A stretch of DNA of 64,000 bases from Streptomyces cellostaticus (GTDB taxonomy: Bacteria; Actinomycetota; Actinomycetes; Streptomycetales; Streptomycetaceae), in contig NZ_KQ948018.1 of the NCBI RefSeq assembly GCF_001513965.1, forward strand, positions 124,001 through 188,000. Reading direction: 5' to 3'. The position numbers and the translations under genes are program-made. The notes under the pieces were generated by a model, which worked only from the letters and a program-made list of their open reading frames with translations, had not been told where the DNA came from and did not search any database. Of the stretch, positions 41,471-50,143 are shown piece after piece (positions within the stretch are counted from its first letter, which is position 1; each line of letters starts with the position of its first letter).

Positions 41471-42380
41471 CGCGCGCCTCCTGCTCGGTGTCGTCGTGGC
41501 CCTGGTGCTGGGCCTCGGCCTGGTTCTCGGGGTCGCTGCCTGCCCTCACGCCGACCGGGGCGGCGACCCGGGGCACCGGGGTGCGGGGCCGGCCGCCGGG
41601 GGTGTACGAGGTGCGGGGCAGCCAGCGGGTCAGGCGCCGGCCGAGCACTTCCACGGCCGTGGAGGTGACCCAGCCGAGCACGCCGATCGTGACCATGCCG
41701 ACGAAGACGCCCGGGTAGTTCACAACGGTGTAGTCCTGCCAGGTGCGGTAACCGACGCCGTACTGACCGGAGATCATCTCGGCGGAGATCACACAGATCC
41801 ACGAGACGCCGATGCCGACCGACAGGCCGCCGAAGATGCCGGGCAGCGCGCCCGGCAGGACCACCGAGCCGAGGATTCGCAGCCGGCCGCCACCGAGGGT
41901 GCGCACCGCCTCCTCCCAGGCCGGGGTGAGCGCGCGGACCGCGTGCCGGGTCGAGACCAGCACGGGGAAGAAGGCCGCGGTGCAGGTGATGAAGACGATG
42001 CCTTGTTCGTTGGAGGGGAAGAGGAGGATCGCGACGGGGACGAGGGCGATGGCCGGGATCGGGCGGATGACCTCAAGGACTGGGCCGAGCAGGTCCTCGG
42101 CGAGGCGCGAGCGGGCCACGAGCACGCCCGTTGCCACGCCCAGGACGGCTGCCAGCGCGAAGCCGGTGAGGATCCGGGTGAGGCTGTCGGTGAGGTCGGT
42201 CCAGTAGTCGGTCCCGGTGAGACGCTCGGCGAAGGCTCCGGCCACGTCGGTGACCGTCGGGAACTGCGAGAAGTGCAGCCACAGATCGACGTCCAGGCCG
42301 GTCAGCAGCTGCCACAGGCCGAGCGCGGCGGCCAGCGAAGCCACCCGCAGCGCATACCGGGCGAGCGGCCGCGGGGTCAT
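41454..42380 (-). CDS. ABC transporter permease of the SsuC/TauC type
   Basis: This is the membrane subunit of the importer (308 residues, about six helices). The ATPase-contact loop is WEEAVRTLGGGRLRILGSVVLPGA. The hydrophilic C-terminal tail of about 40 residues (GSDPENQAEAQHQGHDDTEQ) is unusual. It overlaps the binding-protein gene by four bases (ATGA). Substrate as for the whole system: unknown. Confidence 0.93.
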   Translation of the reverse strand: MTPRPLARYALRVASLAAALGLWQLLTGLDVDLWLHFSQFPTVTDVAGAFAERLTGTDYWTDLTDSLTRILTGFALAAVLGVATGVLVARSRLAEDLLGPVLEVIRPIPAIALVPVAILLFPSNEQGIVFITCTAAFFPVLVSTRHAVRALTPAWEEAVRTLGGGRLRILGSVVLPGALPGIFGGLSVGIGVSWICVISAEMISGQYGVGYRTWQDYTVVNYPGVFVGMVTIGVLGWVTSTAVEVLGRRLTRWLPRTSYTPGGRPRTPVPRVAAPVGVRAGSDPENQAEAQHQGHDDTEQEARDEHLV

Positions 42381-43720
42381 GAGGACCGTCCCAGCGCGTA
42401 GCTGTACGAGACCGTACGGGCGCCGCCGTGAGCCGCGATGTACGCCTGTGCGGTCGCCGGGGCCACGAAGGGCAGCAACCGGTCGCCGTCGGTCACCCAG
42501 ACCGCCTTGTCGGCGAACCAGAGGGTGCCGATGGTGGCGTCGGGGACGTAGGCGGCGCGGATGCCGTTCCGGTGCCCGGCCACGTAAGCCAGCAGCCCCT
42601 TCGGGGACGTGAAGGAGACGGTCTTCTCGCTGCCCTTGGCCCAGACCTCGCTCGCGGCCGGTGTGGGTGCGGCGGCTAGCCGCTGGGCGTAGGCGGCGCC
42701 GAGTGCCTTCTTCACGTACTGGTCGTCGACGAAGGAGTCCACGTCGATGTCGCCGGTCAGCTTGGCGGCCTTCAGCACGGAGACGTCCTGCTTCAGCGCC
42801 GAGACGAGCCGGGGTTTGACGGCCGGGCCGAAAGTGGCGATGCCGTGGGCGCCGTTGTAGAGGTAGACGACCTCGGCGGGCAGGCCGGTGGCCTTGGCGA
42901 CCTTCTCCGCGGCGGCCACGGGATGGTCGTTGAGGTAGTCCGTGGCCTGCGCCTGGGCCTTGAGGAAGGCCTCCAGGGCGGCCGGGTGCTTCTGGGTGAA
43001 GTCCTCGCGGGCGGTGACGCCGTGGAAGGTGGGAAGGTTCAGCTGAGCGCCGTCGTACAGCGCCTTCGCCTTGCCCTGGTAGGCGAGCAGGCCCGGCCAG
43101 GCGACGAACTGTGACAGCGCGTCCACGCTGCCGGCCGAGAGGGCCGAAGCGCCCACGGCGGGCTGCTGGTTGAGCTTCGAGATGCCGGTGTTCGGATCGA
43201 TGCCGACGCGCTGCAGGGCCCGTACGAGGGTGCCGTCGGCGGCGGAGCCGACGCTCGTGGAGACCCTCTTGCCCTTGAGGTCTTCCAGCGAGGAGAGCTT
43301 GGAGTCCGGGGCGGTGACCACGGTGTTGAGGCCGCCACGCAGGTTGTAGCCGGTGACCGACACCAGGTGGGTGGGGCGGCCGAGCTGCTTGCCGCGGGCC
43401 GCGTTCAGCAGCAGCGGGAAGTCGCCCATCGAGCCGATGTCGATCTTCCCGGCGGTCATCTGGGCGGTGATCGGGGCGCCGGTGGCGTAGTCCTGCCAGT
43501 CGACCTTGTAGGTGTGGCCGTCGTGGAGGGAGTTCAGCTGCTTCTCGAAGTAACCCAGGGCGCGGAGCAGGGTTCCCGCGGTGACCGTGTTGATGGTCTT
43601 GGACTGGTAGCCGACGGTCACGGTGACCGTCGAGCCGCTGCCCGCCTCGGCGCTGCCGCCGCAGGCGGACAGGGGCAGGAGGAGCGTGGTGGCGGACAGG
43701 GCAACTGCCATGCGTTTCAT
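42377..43720 (-). CDS. ABC substrate-binding lipoprotein with NosL-like C-terminal domain
   Basis: This extracellular receptor has 447 residues. A lipobox is visible (LLLPLSACGG), followed by an SsuA/NMT1-type binding domain (VTVGYQSKTINTVTAGTLLR, KIDIGSMGDFPLLLNAARGK, LKGKRVSTSVGSAADGTLVR). The last ~90 residues match the pattern of NosL copper-chaperone-like proteins: VSFTSPKGLLAYVAGHR, then YVPDATIGTLWFADKAVWVT, then LLPFVAPATAQAYIAAHGG. The NosL cysteine motif is missing. I start at the ATG at 43720, since the upstream part is unlike a signal peptide. Confidence 0.88.
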   Translation of the reverse strand: MKRMAVALSATTLLLPLSACGGSAEAGSGSTVTVTVGYQSKTINTVTAGTLLRALGYFEKQLNSLHDGHTYKVDWQDYATGAPITAQMTAGKIDIGSMGDFPLLLNAARGKQLGRPTHLVSVTGYNLRGGLNTVVTAPDSKLSSLEDLKGKRVSTSVGSAADGTLVRALQRVGIDPNTGISKLNQQPAVGASALSAGSVDALSQFVAWPGLLAYQGKAKALYDGAQLNLPTFHGVTAREDFTQKHPAALEAFLKAQAQATDYLNDHPVAAAEKVAKATGLPAEVVYLYNGAHGIATFGPAVKPRLVSALKQDVSVLKAAKLTGDIDVDSFVDDQYVKKALGAAYAQRLAAAPTPAASEVWAKGSEKTVSFTSPKGLLAYVAGHRNGIRAAYVPDATIGTLWFADKAVWVTDGDRLLPFVAPATAQAYIAAHGGARTVSYSYALGRSS

Positions 43721-43734
43721 GGTGGTTCGGCCTC

Positions 43735-43962
43735 TCACCGGAGTAGATAGGGCATGTTGACCGTGACGGCTCCGGTGGGACAGCGGGCCGCGCACGGGCC
43801 GCAGTACCAACACTCGTCGACGTGCATGTACGCCGTGCCGCTGCTCTCGTCGATGGCGAGGGAGTCCAGCGGGCACATGTCCACGCAGAGCGTGCAGCCG
43901 TCGATGCACTTCGACTCGTCGATGGTCACGGGCACGTCGGCCCGCTGGGGCGCCAAGGGCAT
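43735..43962 (-). CDS. Small ferredoxin with two 4Fe-4S clusters
   Basis: This 75-residue electron carrier has two cluster motifs: CIDGCTLCVDMCP and CWYCGPCAARCP. It resembles the cluster domain of adenylylsulfate reductase beta subunits (AprB) but lacks their long tail. It is the gene just after the GntR regulator and 14 bases before the binding-protein gene. The natural partner is the AprA-like flavoprotein in the same operon. Confidence 0.92.
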   Translation of the reverse strand: MPLAPQRADVPVTIDESKCIDGCTLCVDMCPLDSLAIDESSGTAYMHVDECWYCGPCAARCPTGAVTVNMPYLLR

Positions 43963-44012
43963 GGCTGTCTCCAGGAAACGGGGTCAGGCAGGGGGTTACA
44001 GGGAGGCGGGCG

Positions 44013-44804
44013 CTACACAGCGCGGTGCAGGAGGCCGCTCATGGTGATGCGGTCGCCGCGGAAGCGGATGAACTCCAGGTCGACGGGGCGGCCGTCGGCG
44101 AGGTGCGTGAGGCGTTCCAGCATCAGCACGGCGGCGCCGCGCGGGGCCTGGAGCACGGCGGCGGAGTGGGCGTCCGCGTTCACCGCCTCCAGGGTGATCT
44201 CGGCATGGCCGAGGTGCCGGCCGGTGATGGCTTCCAGGAGGCGGAAGACGTCGGTGTTCTCCAGGTCGGCGCCGAGCAGGGCGATGCCGATGTCGAGCGG
44301 GATGTAGGTGAGGTCGAGGGAGAGGGGGAGGCCGTTCAGGCGGCGCAGGCGTTCGATGTAGAGGACGTCGGCGCCGGGCGGGACGCGGAGGCGTTCGGCC
44401 ACCGGAGCGGGGGCGGGGGCGGGGCCCATGGTGCGGACCTCGTTGGTGACACGGCCGTGTTCGCGGAGGGTTTCCGCGAGGCCCATCAGGCGGTCGAGCC
44501 CGTGCGGGTACTTCCGGGCGACGACTACGGTGCCGACACCGGGCAGCCGCTCCACCAGACCTTCCGCCCGGAGCAGGTCCAGGGCTTGGCGGACGGTGTT
44601 GCGGGAGGCGCGGTAGTCGGTGGCGAGGGTGGACTCGTGGGGGAGGCTGCCGTTCGTGTAGGCGCCGGTGAGGAGTTGGTGGCGCAGCAGGTCGGCGAGC
44701 TGCCGGGCCCGGTCCGCACGCAGCCGGCGACGCGTGCGGTGGGCGGCGACGGTGGTCGCGGCGCCCTGACCGGCATGGTCTCGGGGGCGGTCGGTGGGTG
44801 GCAT
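44013..44804 (-). CDS. GntR-family regulator with UTRA domain (HutC type)
   Basis: The 263-residue regulator has an N-terminal winged helix (about 30-95: LADLLRHQLLTGAYTNGSLP, TLATDYRASRNTVRQALDLL, GVGTVVVARK) and a UTRA ligand domain (about 110-260: GADVLYIERLRRLNGLPLSL, HAEITLEAVNAD, FIRFRGDRITM). It is directly upstream of the ferredoxin-transporter-flavoprotein operon and probably senses its substrate. The start is uncertain: ATG 44804 or 44816, neither with a good ribosome site. Confidence 0.88.
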   Translation of the reverse strand: MPPTDRPRDHAGQGAATTVAAHRTRRRLRADRARQLADLLRHQLLTGAYTNGSLPHESTLATDYRASRNTVRQALDLLRAEGLVERLPGVGTVVVARKYPHGLDRLMGLAETLREHGRVTNEVRTMGPAPAPAPVAERLRVPPGADVLYIERLRRLNGLPLSLDLTYIPLDIGIALLGADLENTDVFRLLEAITGRHLGHAEITLEAVNADAHSAAVLQAPRGAAVLMLERLTHLADGRPVDLEFIRFRGDRITMSGLLHRAV

Positions 44805-44957
44805 GGCTGGAACCATACCGACGGGGTGGGGAATGGGGTGTTGCTGGAGTGTTGCGCCAGGTGAGGGGGCGTTGGGCGGGGCGCTGAGCTGGGCCTTTGC
44901 TCGGGGGCGGGGAAGATCTGCCACTCGGCCGACAGCCCTGTGTGCACGTCCGGCGGG

Positions 44958-45896
44958 TCAGGTCAGGGCCGTCAGTCCGGGAGCGAACGTGATCAGGAGC
45001 GGCAGCAACGGCACCAGCGCGGCCACCGTTGTCGTCAGTGCCCGGTGCCGGAGCAGCAGCCGCGGCGGGGGCTCCAGGAGGCGGTCCACGCGTTCGCCGA
45101 GCAGGCGACGGCTGGAGGCACAGGACAGTACGCCGCGGTGCTGGTTCAGCTCGATCAGGGCCAGGGCGGTGGTGAGGTGGCCGCAGCGCCGGGACGCTGT
45201 GTCGTCGGCAGCCAGTTCGACCAGCCGGTGCGTCTGGTCGCAGAAGTGGGCGAAGAGCGGGACGCGCGGGAAGCCCGTGGCGAGCGCGGTGGACAGGTGG
45301 AGCAGCCAGTCGTGGTGGGCGCGGGCGTGACCGCGCTCATGGGTGAGGACCGCATCCAGTTGATGGTCGGTGAGGCGGTGCAGCGCCCCGGTGGTCACGA
45401 CCAGCTGGGGCGGGTGGCCGGGCATCCACCAGGCGTCCGGATACTCGTCCTCCAGCACCAGCATCGGTCCGCGCGCCGCCGGCAGCCCCGGGGGCAGGTC
45501 GGGGGCGCGTTCGCGCAGATGCGCCCGGGTCTGGCCACGGCGGCGGCGCACCTCGGCGAGTTCCCGGGCCAGCATCGCCGTCGTCCAGGCGGCCCCGCAC
45601 GCCAGCAGCATGGTGAGGGCGACGGCCCAGACCGGGGCGGCGGACAGGTCGTACGCGGCGGTGACGGCGGGCGGCGCGGGAGCGAACACGTGATCGCGGA
45701 CGGTGTGGAAGACGGCCGCCGCGCCCAGGACCAGCGCGGTCAGACAGCACAGCAGGACCGTGGCGACCAGGCACTGCCACACCCACAACGCGACCACGGG
45801 TTCCCGCTCGGGCCAGGCGGCCCGGGTCAGCGCGCGCGGCGCCGGTACGGCTGCCGTCAGGGCGACGACGCTCATGAGGAGCAGGCAGACGGTCAT
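44958..45896 (-). CDS. M56-family (BlaR1-like) membrane metallopeptidase
   Basis: This 312-residue integral membrane protease has helices near 1-20, 35-65, 85-110 and 285-310. The zinc motif is in LDAVLTHERGHARAHHDW (HExxH) with a likely third ligand in VELAADDTASR. M56 peptidases usually come with a BlaI/MecI repressor, which they cleave; no such gene is adjacent here. The target is unknown. It has no penicillin-sensing domain. Confidence 0.87.
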   Translation of the reverse strand: MTVCLLLMSVVALTAAVPAPRALTRAAWPEREPVVALWVWQCLVATVLLCCLTALVLGAAAVFHTVRDHVFAPAPPAVTAAYDLSAAPVWAVALTMLLACGAAWTTAMLARELAEVRRRRGQTRAHLRERAPDLPPGLPAARGPMLVLEDEYPDAWWMPGHPPQLVVTTGALHRLTDHQLDAVLTHERGHARAHHDWLLHLSTALATGFPRVPLFAHFCDQTHRLVELAADDTASRRCGHLTTALALIELNQHRGVLSCASSRRLLGERVDRLLEPPPRLLLRHRALTTTVAALVPLLPLLITFAPGLTALT

Positions 45897-46093
45897 GCCG
45901 GGGCTCCGGTTCCTGGTCGGAGTGGTGTGCGGGTGTCAGGTGGTGCGGGGTGATGCGCCGGGGCGCGTCGCGTGGTGCGTGTCCCCGTCAGTATGACGGT
46001 GGGAGACGGCACGAGTCAGGTGTCGACGGCGATCCGGCCGCCTTCGTTCGAGTCCGGCTCGCCTTGCTCCGCCTTCGGCTGTCCTCCTTCTCC

Positions 46094-46471
46094 CTACTCC
46101 TGCAACGCTCGCCGCACCGCCTCCAGCACCTCTCCCTCCCCGAACCCCAGAGCCCGCGTCCACGTCACGAAATCCCGGGTCACCTCAGCGAGTTCCGCTG
46201 CTTCGCGGCGGCGCGCCCCCGGCGGCAGCGGAGCCACCCGCGTCCCCGCGCCCCGCCGGGTCAGGATCAAAGACGCGGCCTCCAGTTCGCGGTAGGCCCG
46301 GGCGACCGTGCCGGCGGCCAGTCCCAGGTCGGCCGCCAGTTGCCGTACGGTCGGCAGGCGCTCGCCCTCCGGCAGGCGGCCGGTGGTGATCAGGGCGGCG
46401 AGCTGGGCGCGGATCTGTTCGTACGGCGGGACGGGGCTCGTCGTGTCGACCCGTACGACGGCGCCGCTCAC
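46094..46471 (-). CDS. GntR-family regulator of the YtrA type
   Basis: This short regulator has 125 residues. The winged helix spans about 10-80: PPYEQIRAQLAALITTGRL, LPTVRQLAADLGLAAGTVARAY, ILTRRGAGTRV. Only a short helical tail follows, as in the YtrA subgroup, which lacks a large ligand domain. Its GTG overlaps the stop of the membrane-protein gene (GTGA). A 37-bp palindrome upstream of the pair is the likely binding site, giving autoregulation. Confidence 0.9.
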   Translation of the reverse strand: MSGAVVRVDTTSPVPPYEQIRAQLAALITTGRLPEGERLPTVRQLAADLGLAAGTVARAYRELEAASLILTRRGAGTRVAPLPPGARRREAAELAEVTRDFVTWTRALGFGEGEVLEAVRRALQE

Positions 46472-47247
46472 CGGCGCACCCCAGGGGCCGCGGGGCGTCG
46501 CCACGCTGTCCGGGGCGAGCAGATGGTGAAGAGCATCCACGGCCCGGTCACCAGCGAGACCAGCGCGAGTGGCACCAGCACCACGTTGGCGACGGTCCCT
46601 ACGGGGCCGTCGCACGACACGCTCAGCAGCGAGGCCGACGCGGTCGTGGCCGCGCCGAGCAGGGAGACCGAGACGACGAGCCCCCATGCCGCGACGATCG
46701 CCAACGCGCGGTCGCGGCGGGACTGCTCGTCGCCGGGCCGGGTGGCGATCCGCCGCAGCGACCAGCCGCAGGCGACCGTGGCGACGGCGAGGGAGGCCAG
46801 CATCGGCAGGCCGTAGTACAGCCCGGGCCAGGGGCCGTGCGACTGGGTCACGTTCCGGCAGGTCAGGGTGAGTGAACGGCTCGCCCGCCCCAGGTCGTCC
46901 GGTGAGGCCACCGCGCCCGCGACCGTCAGCAGCACCACCAGCGCGCCCGCGAGGGCGACCAGAAGCCAGGTCATCCGGGGCGGCACGTAGTCGCGGACCC
47001 GGCGCGGCGCGAGCCCGGCCGTGCGGACGGCACCCCGGGCCGGCGGGGTCAGCGCGTCGCCCACCAGCACGCCGGCCACAGCACACAGGCCGAACGCCGG
47101 GATGGCGTACAGCACCCCGTCCCCGTGGCCGAATGTGGACAGCGAGCAGGCCGCGAGGGCGCCCGTGGCCAGGCCCGTCAAGCGGGCGTAGCGGTCGACG
47201 GGCGCCCGGGACACCGGATCAGTCGTACCAAGGGCGGGCTCGGACAT
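46468..47247 (-). CDS. Multi-helix membrane protein paired with the GntR regulator
   Basis: The 259-residue protein has six or seven hydrophobic helices, for example VLYAIPAFGLCAVAGVLVG, MTWLLVALAGALVVLLTVAG and WGLVVSVSLLGAATTASASL. No known domain is evident. It is the first gene of a two-gene unit with the YtrA-type regulator, an arrangement in which the regulator commonly controls membrane or transporter genes. The start at ATG 47247 leaves out eight residues with no ribosome site. Confidence 0.75.
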   Translation of the reverse strand: MSEPALGTTDPVSRAPVDRYARLTGLATGALAACSLSTFGHGDGVLYAIPAFGLCAVAGVLVGDALTPPARGAVRTAGLAPRRVRDYVPPRMTWLLVALAGALVVLLTVAGAVASPDDLGRASRSLTLTCRNVTQSHGPWPGLYYGLPMLASLAVATVACGWSLRRIATRPGDEQSRRDRALAIVAAWGLVVSVSLLGAATTASASLLSVSCDGPVGTVANVVLVPLALVSLVTGPWMLFTICSPRTAWRRPAAPGVRR

Positions 47248-47273
47248 GAGAAGACCCCCGTGAAAGCGCATGG

Positions 47274-47337
47274 CTTGTACTCACCGCTTGTATCAAGCAG
47301 TGAGTACAAGATGCTTGCCGCGAGGGACTTGTGTCAA
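47274..47337 (-). promoter_or_regulatory. 37-bp palindromic operator over a promoter
   Basis: Bases 47274-47310 form a near-perfect palindrome: outer arms CTTGTACTCAC/GTGAGTACAAG and inner arms GCTTG/CAAGC around TAT, with one mismatched pair. On the minus strand a TTGACA (47332-47337) and CATCTT (47308-47313) stand 18 bp apart, so the operator overlaps the -10 and the transcription start. This fits repression of the membrane-protein/GntR unit by its own GntR protein. Confidence 0.75.
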
Positions 47338-47358
47338 CTCCTTGCCACAAGGGGTCGC

Positions 47359-48576
47359 TCACCCCGACACGACGCGCCCGCTGACCTCCCCCAGCCCGAC
47401 CCGGCCCCCGTCCGCTCCCGGCGCCCACGCCGACAGCGTCACGACGTCCCCGTCCTCCAGGAACGCCCGCTTGCCGTCCGGGAGATCGAGGGGGTCCCGG
47501 CCGTTCCAGGTCAGCTCCAGCAGCGAGCCGCGCTGGCCCTCCTGGGGGCCGCTCACCGTGCCGGAGCCGTACAGGTCTCCGGTGCGCAGCGAGGCCCCGT
47601 TCACGGTCATGTGGGCGAGCTGCTGGGCGGCGGTCCAGTACATGGAGGAGAACGGCGGCTCGGACACCACATGGCCGTTGATCGCGACGGAGATGCGCAG
47701 GTCGTAGCCGCCGGGCTCGACCTCCGGCGCCGAGTCGTCCAGGTAGGGCAGCAGCGGGTGCGTGCGCTCGGGAGGCGCCACGCGCGCGTGCTCCAGCGCC
47801 TCCAGCGGGGTGATCCACGCCGACACCGAGGTGGCGAAGGACTTGCCGAGGAACGGGCCGAGGGGGACGTACTCCCAGGCCTGGATGTCCCGCGCCGACC
47901 AGTCGTTCAGCAGGCACAGCCCGAAGACGTGCTCCCGGAAGTCGTCCAGCGCCACCGGCCTGCCCTGCTCGGAGGGCACGCCGACCACGAAGCCGACCTC
48001 GGCCTCGATGTCCAGGCGGATCGACGGGCCGAAGACGGGTGCCGGGTCGCCGGGGCCCTTGCGCTGCCCGGACGGCCGTACGACGTCCTTGCCCGAGACC
48101 ACCACCGTGCCGGAGCGGCCGTGGTAACCGATCGGCAGGTGCTTCCAGTTGGGGGTCAGCGAGTCCTCGGCGTCCGGGCGGAAGATCTGGCCGACGTTCC
48201 GGGCGTGGTTCTCGGAGGCGTAGAAGTCGACGTAGTCCGCGACCTCGAAGGGCAGGTGGAGGGTCACCGACGAGAGGGGGTGGAAGAGTGGTTCGATCGT
48301 CGAGCGGTTGGAGGGCACCGTCACCCAGGCCGTCAGCGCGCGCCGCACGTCCGACCAGGCCGTGCGCCCCGCGGCCAGCAGGGGGTTGAGGGTGGGCTGC
48401 GCGAGCAGGGAGACGTACGGCGAGCCGAGCGCGGCGGCAGCGGCGCCCGCGTCGAGGACATGGTCACCCAGCCGGACGCCGACCCTCCGCTCCTGGCTGT
48501 CGGCGGGCGAGAACACGCCATAGGGAAGGTTGTGCGGGCCGAAGGGGTCGCCCTCGGGGACGTCGAAGGGGGGCAT
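47359..48576 (-). CDS. fahA: Fumarylacetoacetase
   Basis: This enzyme splits fumarylacetoacetate into fumarate and acetoacetate, the last step of tyrosine degradation. The 405 residues show the N-terminal SH3-like part (GPHNLPYGVFSPADSQERRV) and the catalytic domain: DFYASENHARNVGQIFRP, GYHGRSGTVVVSG, PGDPAPVFGPSIRLDIEAEVGF, LLNDWSARDIQAWEYVPLGPF. The ATG at 48576 fits the family N-terminus. Other tyrosine-degradation genes are not adjacent. Confidence 0.95.
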   Translation of the reverse strand: MPPFDVPEGDPFGPHNLPYGVFSPADSQERRVGVRLGDHVLDAGAAAAALGSPYVSLLAQPTLNPLLAAGRTAWSDVRRALTAWVTVPSNRSTIEPLFHPLSSVTLHLPFEVADYVDFYASENHARNVGQIFRPDAEDSLTPNWKHLPIGYHGRSGTVVVSGKDVVRPSGQRKGPGDPAPVFGPSIRLDIEAEVGFVVGVPSEQGRPVALDDFREHVFGLCLLNDWSARDIQAWEYVPLGPFLGKSFATSVSAWITPLEALEHARVAPPERTHPLLPYLDDSAPEVEPGGYDLRISVAINGHVVSEPPFSSMYWTAAQQLAHMTVNGASLRTGDLYGSGTVSGPQEGQRGSLLELTWNGRDPLDLPDGKRAFLEDGDVVTLSAWAPGADGGRVGLGEVSGRVVSG

Positions 48577-48814
48577 GGGGTGCTGCCTCGCTCTCATCCG
48601 GGCCATGCATGGCACTGCGTTCCATGTGGTCGCACCACACGTTACGGCTGAGTTGCGTGTCTTGGGCAGTGCCGCAAGGTGTGCCCGGAAGGTTGCCCGG
48701 GCAGTGTCTAAAGAGTTCGCAATGTCCGAATAGGCCTTGTGGGAGGCGGCAATTCCGGCTTAGCGTCCTTTGGGGGACACGGACGGGGTGGGTCCGGTCC
48801 GTAGGGGGGGACAC
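48577..48814. promoter_or_regulatory. Divergent promoter region fahA / ATP-grasp gene
   Basis: This 238-bp gap lies between divergent genes. I see partly symmetric G/C repeats around 48665-48705 (GGGCAGTGCC, GTTGCCCGGGCAG) but no confident -10/-35 pair and no gene. Confidence 0.35.
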
Positions 48815-50098
48815 GTGGGGGGACCCGTGGCCGGAAACGCCGTCAGTGTGCCTTTCGAGGCGGACCGTGACGTGCCGGGCCTGATCGTCAAGTTCGGCGA
48901 CTACCCGCTGCACCACGGCGGTGTCGGCGCGATCCGCAGCCTGGGCCGTCTCGGCATCCCCATGTATGCGATCACCGAGGATCCCTACACTCCCGCCGCC
49001 GCCTCCCGGTATCTCAAACGGGCGTTCGTCTGGCCGACGACCGGTGCCGAGGAGCCGGGCCTCCTGGTCGAGGGCCTGCTGCGCATCGGCCGCCGGATCG
49101 GCCGCCCGGCCGTCCTGATCCCGACGGACGAGGAGGCCGCCGTCCTCATCGCCGAGCACCAAGGCGATCTGGCCGGTTCCTTTCTCTTCCCGCCCGTCGA
49201 CCCCGCACTGCCCCGCCGCCTGGCCAGCAAGCAGGGCCTGCACGAGCTGTGCGTGGAACACGGCATCGCGAGCCCCTCGGCCGCGTTCCCGGAGTCGTAC
49301 GACGAGATCGTCGCCTTCGCCGACACGGCGCGCTTCCCGGTCGTGGCCAAGAACCGGGAGGCCTTCGTACGGCGCAGACGGCCCGCCGTCAACGGCACCA
49401 CGAGGATCGCCACCCGCGAGGGCCTGCTCACCCTCGCCCGCGACTGGGGCGAGCAGCCCGGAGTGATCCTCCAGGAGTACCTGCCGAGGGAGGAGGCCGA
49501 GGACTGGATCGTGCACGCCGCCTTCGACGCGGACTCCGTCCCGCTCGCCCTCTTCACCGGCGTCAAGGTCCGCTCCTGGCCGCCGCACGCGGGCATGACG
49601 GCGAACGCGTACGTCGTCGACAATCCGGAACTCGCGGACCTCGCCGCGCGTTTCATCAAACAGATCGGCTTCAGCGGCATCGTCGACCTGGACCTGCGCT
49701 TCGACCGGCGCGACGGACAGTACAAACTCCTCGACTTCAACCCGCGCATGGGCGCCCAGTTCCGGCTCTTCGAGAACGAGTCGGGCGTGGACGTCGTCCG
49801 CGCCATGCACCTGAACCTGACCGGTCGGCCCGTGCCGGAGGGCGAACAGCGCGCCGGTCACCGCTACATCGTGGAGAACATCGACCTGCCCGCCCTGCTC
49901 GCCTACCGCCGCAGCGGCTATACGACGCCGCACGCGCCGGCGAAGGCGAGCGGGACGGAGCTGGCCTGGCTCGCGGGTGACGACCCGCTGCCGTTCCTCA
50001 CGATGCTCGCCCGCTTCGTGCGCCCGGGCGCGAAGCACCTCTATCAGCTGTGGCGGACCAACCGCCGCGGCAGCAGTACCACCACCGCCACGAAGTAG
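48815..50098 (+). CDS. ATP-grasp carboxylate-amine ligase
   Basis: The 427-residue enzyme should join a carboxylate to an amine using ATP. The N-terminal part reads VKFGDYPLHHGGVGAIRSLG; the ATP-grasp core includes RFPVVAKNREAF (ATP Lys), GVILQEYLPREEAEDWIVHA, GIVDLDLRFDRRDGQYKLLDFNPR (metal ligands) and GAQFRLFENESGVDVV. The substrate pair is unknown. A flavin oxidoreductase gene follows after 45 bases. Start GTG 48815 follows a long G run; GTG 48827 is equally possible. Confidence 0.88.
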   Translation: MGGPVAGNAVSVPFEADRDVPGLIVKFGDYPLHHGGVGAIRSLGRLGIPMYAITEDPYTPAAASRYLKRAFVWPTTGAEEPGLLVEGLLRIGRRIGRPAVLIPTDEEAAVLIAEHQGDLAGSFLFPPVDPALPRRLASKQGLHELCVEHGIASPSAAFPESYDEIVAFADTARFPVVAKNREAFVRRRRPAVNGTTRIATREGLLTLARDWGEQPGVILQEYLPREEAEDWIVHAAFDADSVPLALFTGVKVRSWPPHAGMTANAYVVDNPELADLAARFIKQIGFSGIVDLDLRFDRRDGQYKLLDFNPRMGAQFRLFENESGVDVVRAMHLNLTGRPVPEGEQRAGHRYIVENIDLPALLAYRRSGYTTPHAPAKASGTELAWLAGDDPLPFLTMLARFVRPGAKHLYQLWRTNRRGSSTTTATK

Positions 50099-50143
50099 GC
50101 AAGGCCACCAAGGTGGCGCACCGTGTCTCTGGGGAGGGACTTC

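Noticed and set aside
38901..42401. Plus-strand frame of more than 1,100 codons opposite the flavoprotein operon
   Set aside because: It is a GC-bias artefact; the minus-strand genes have clear domains and ribosome sites.
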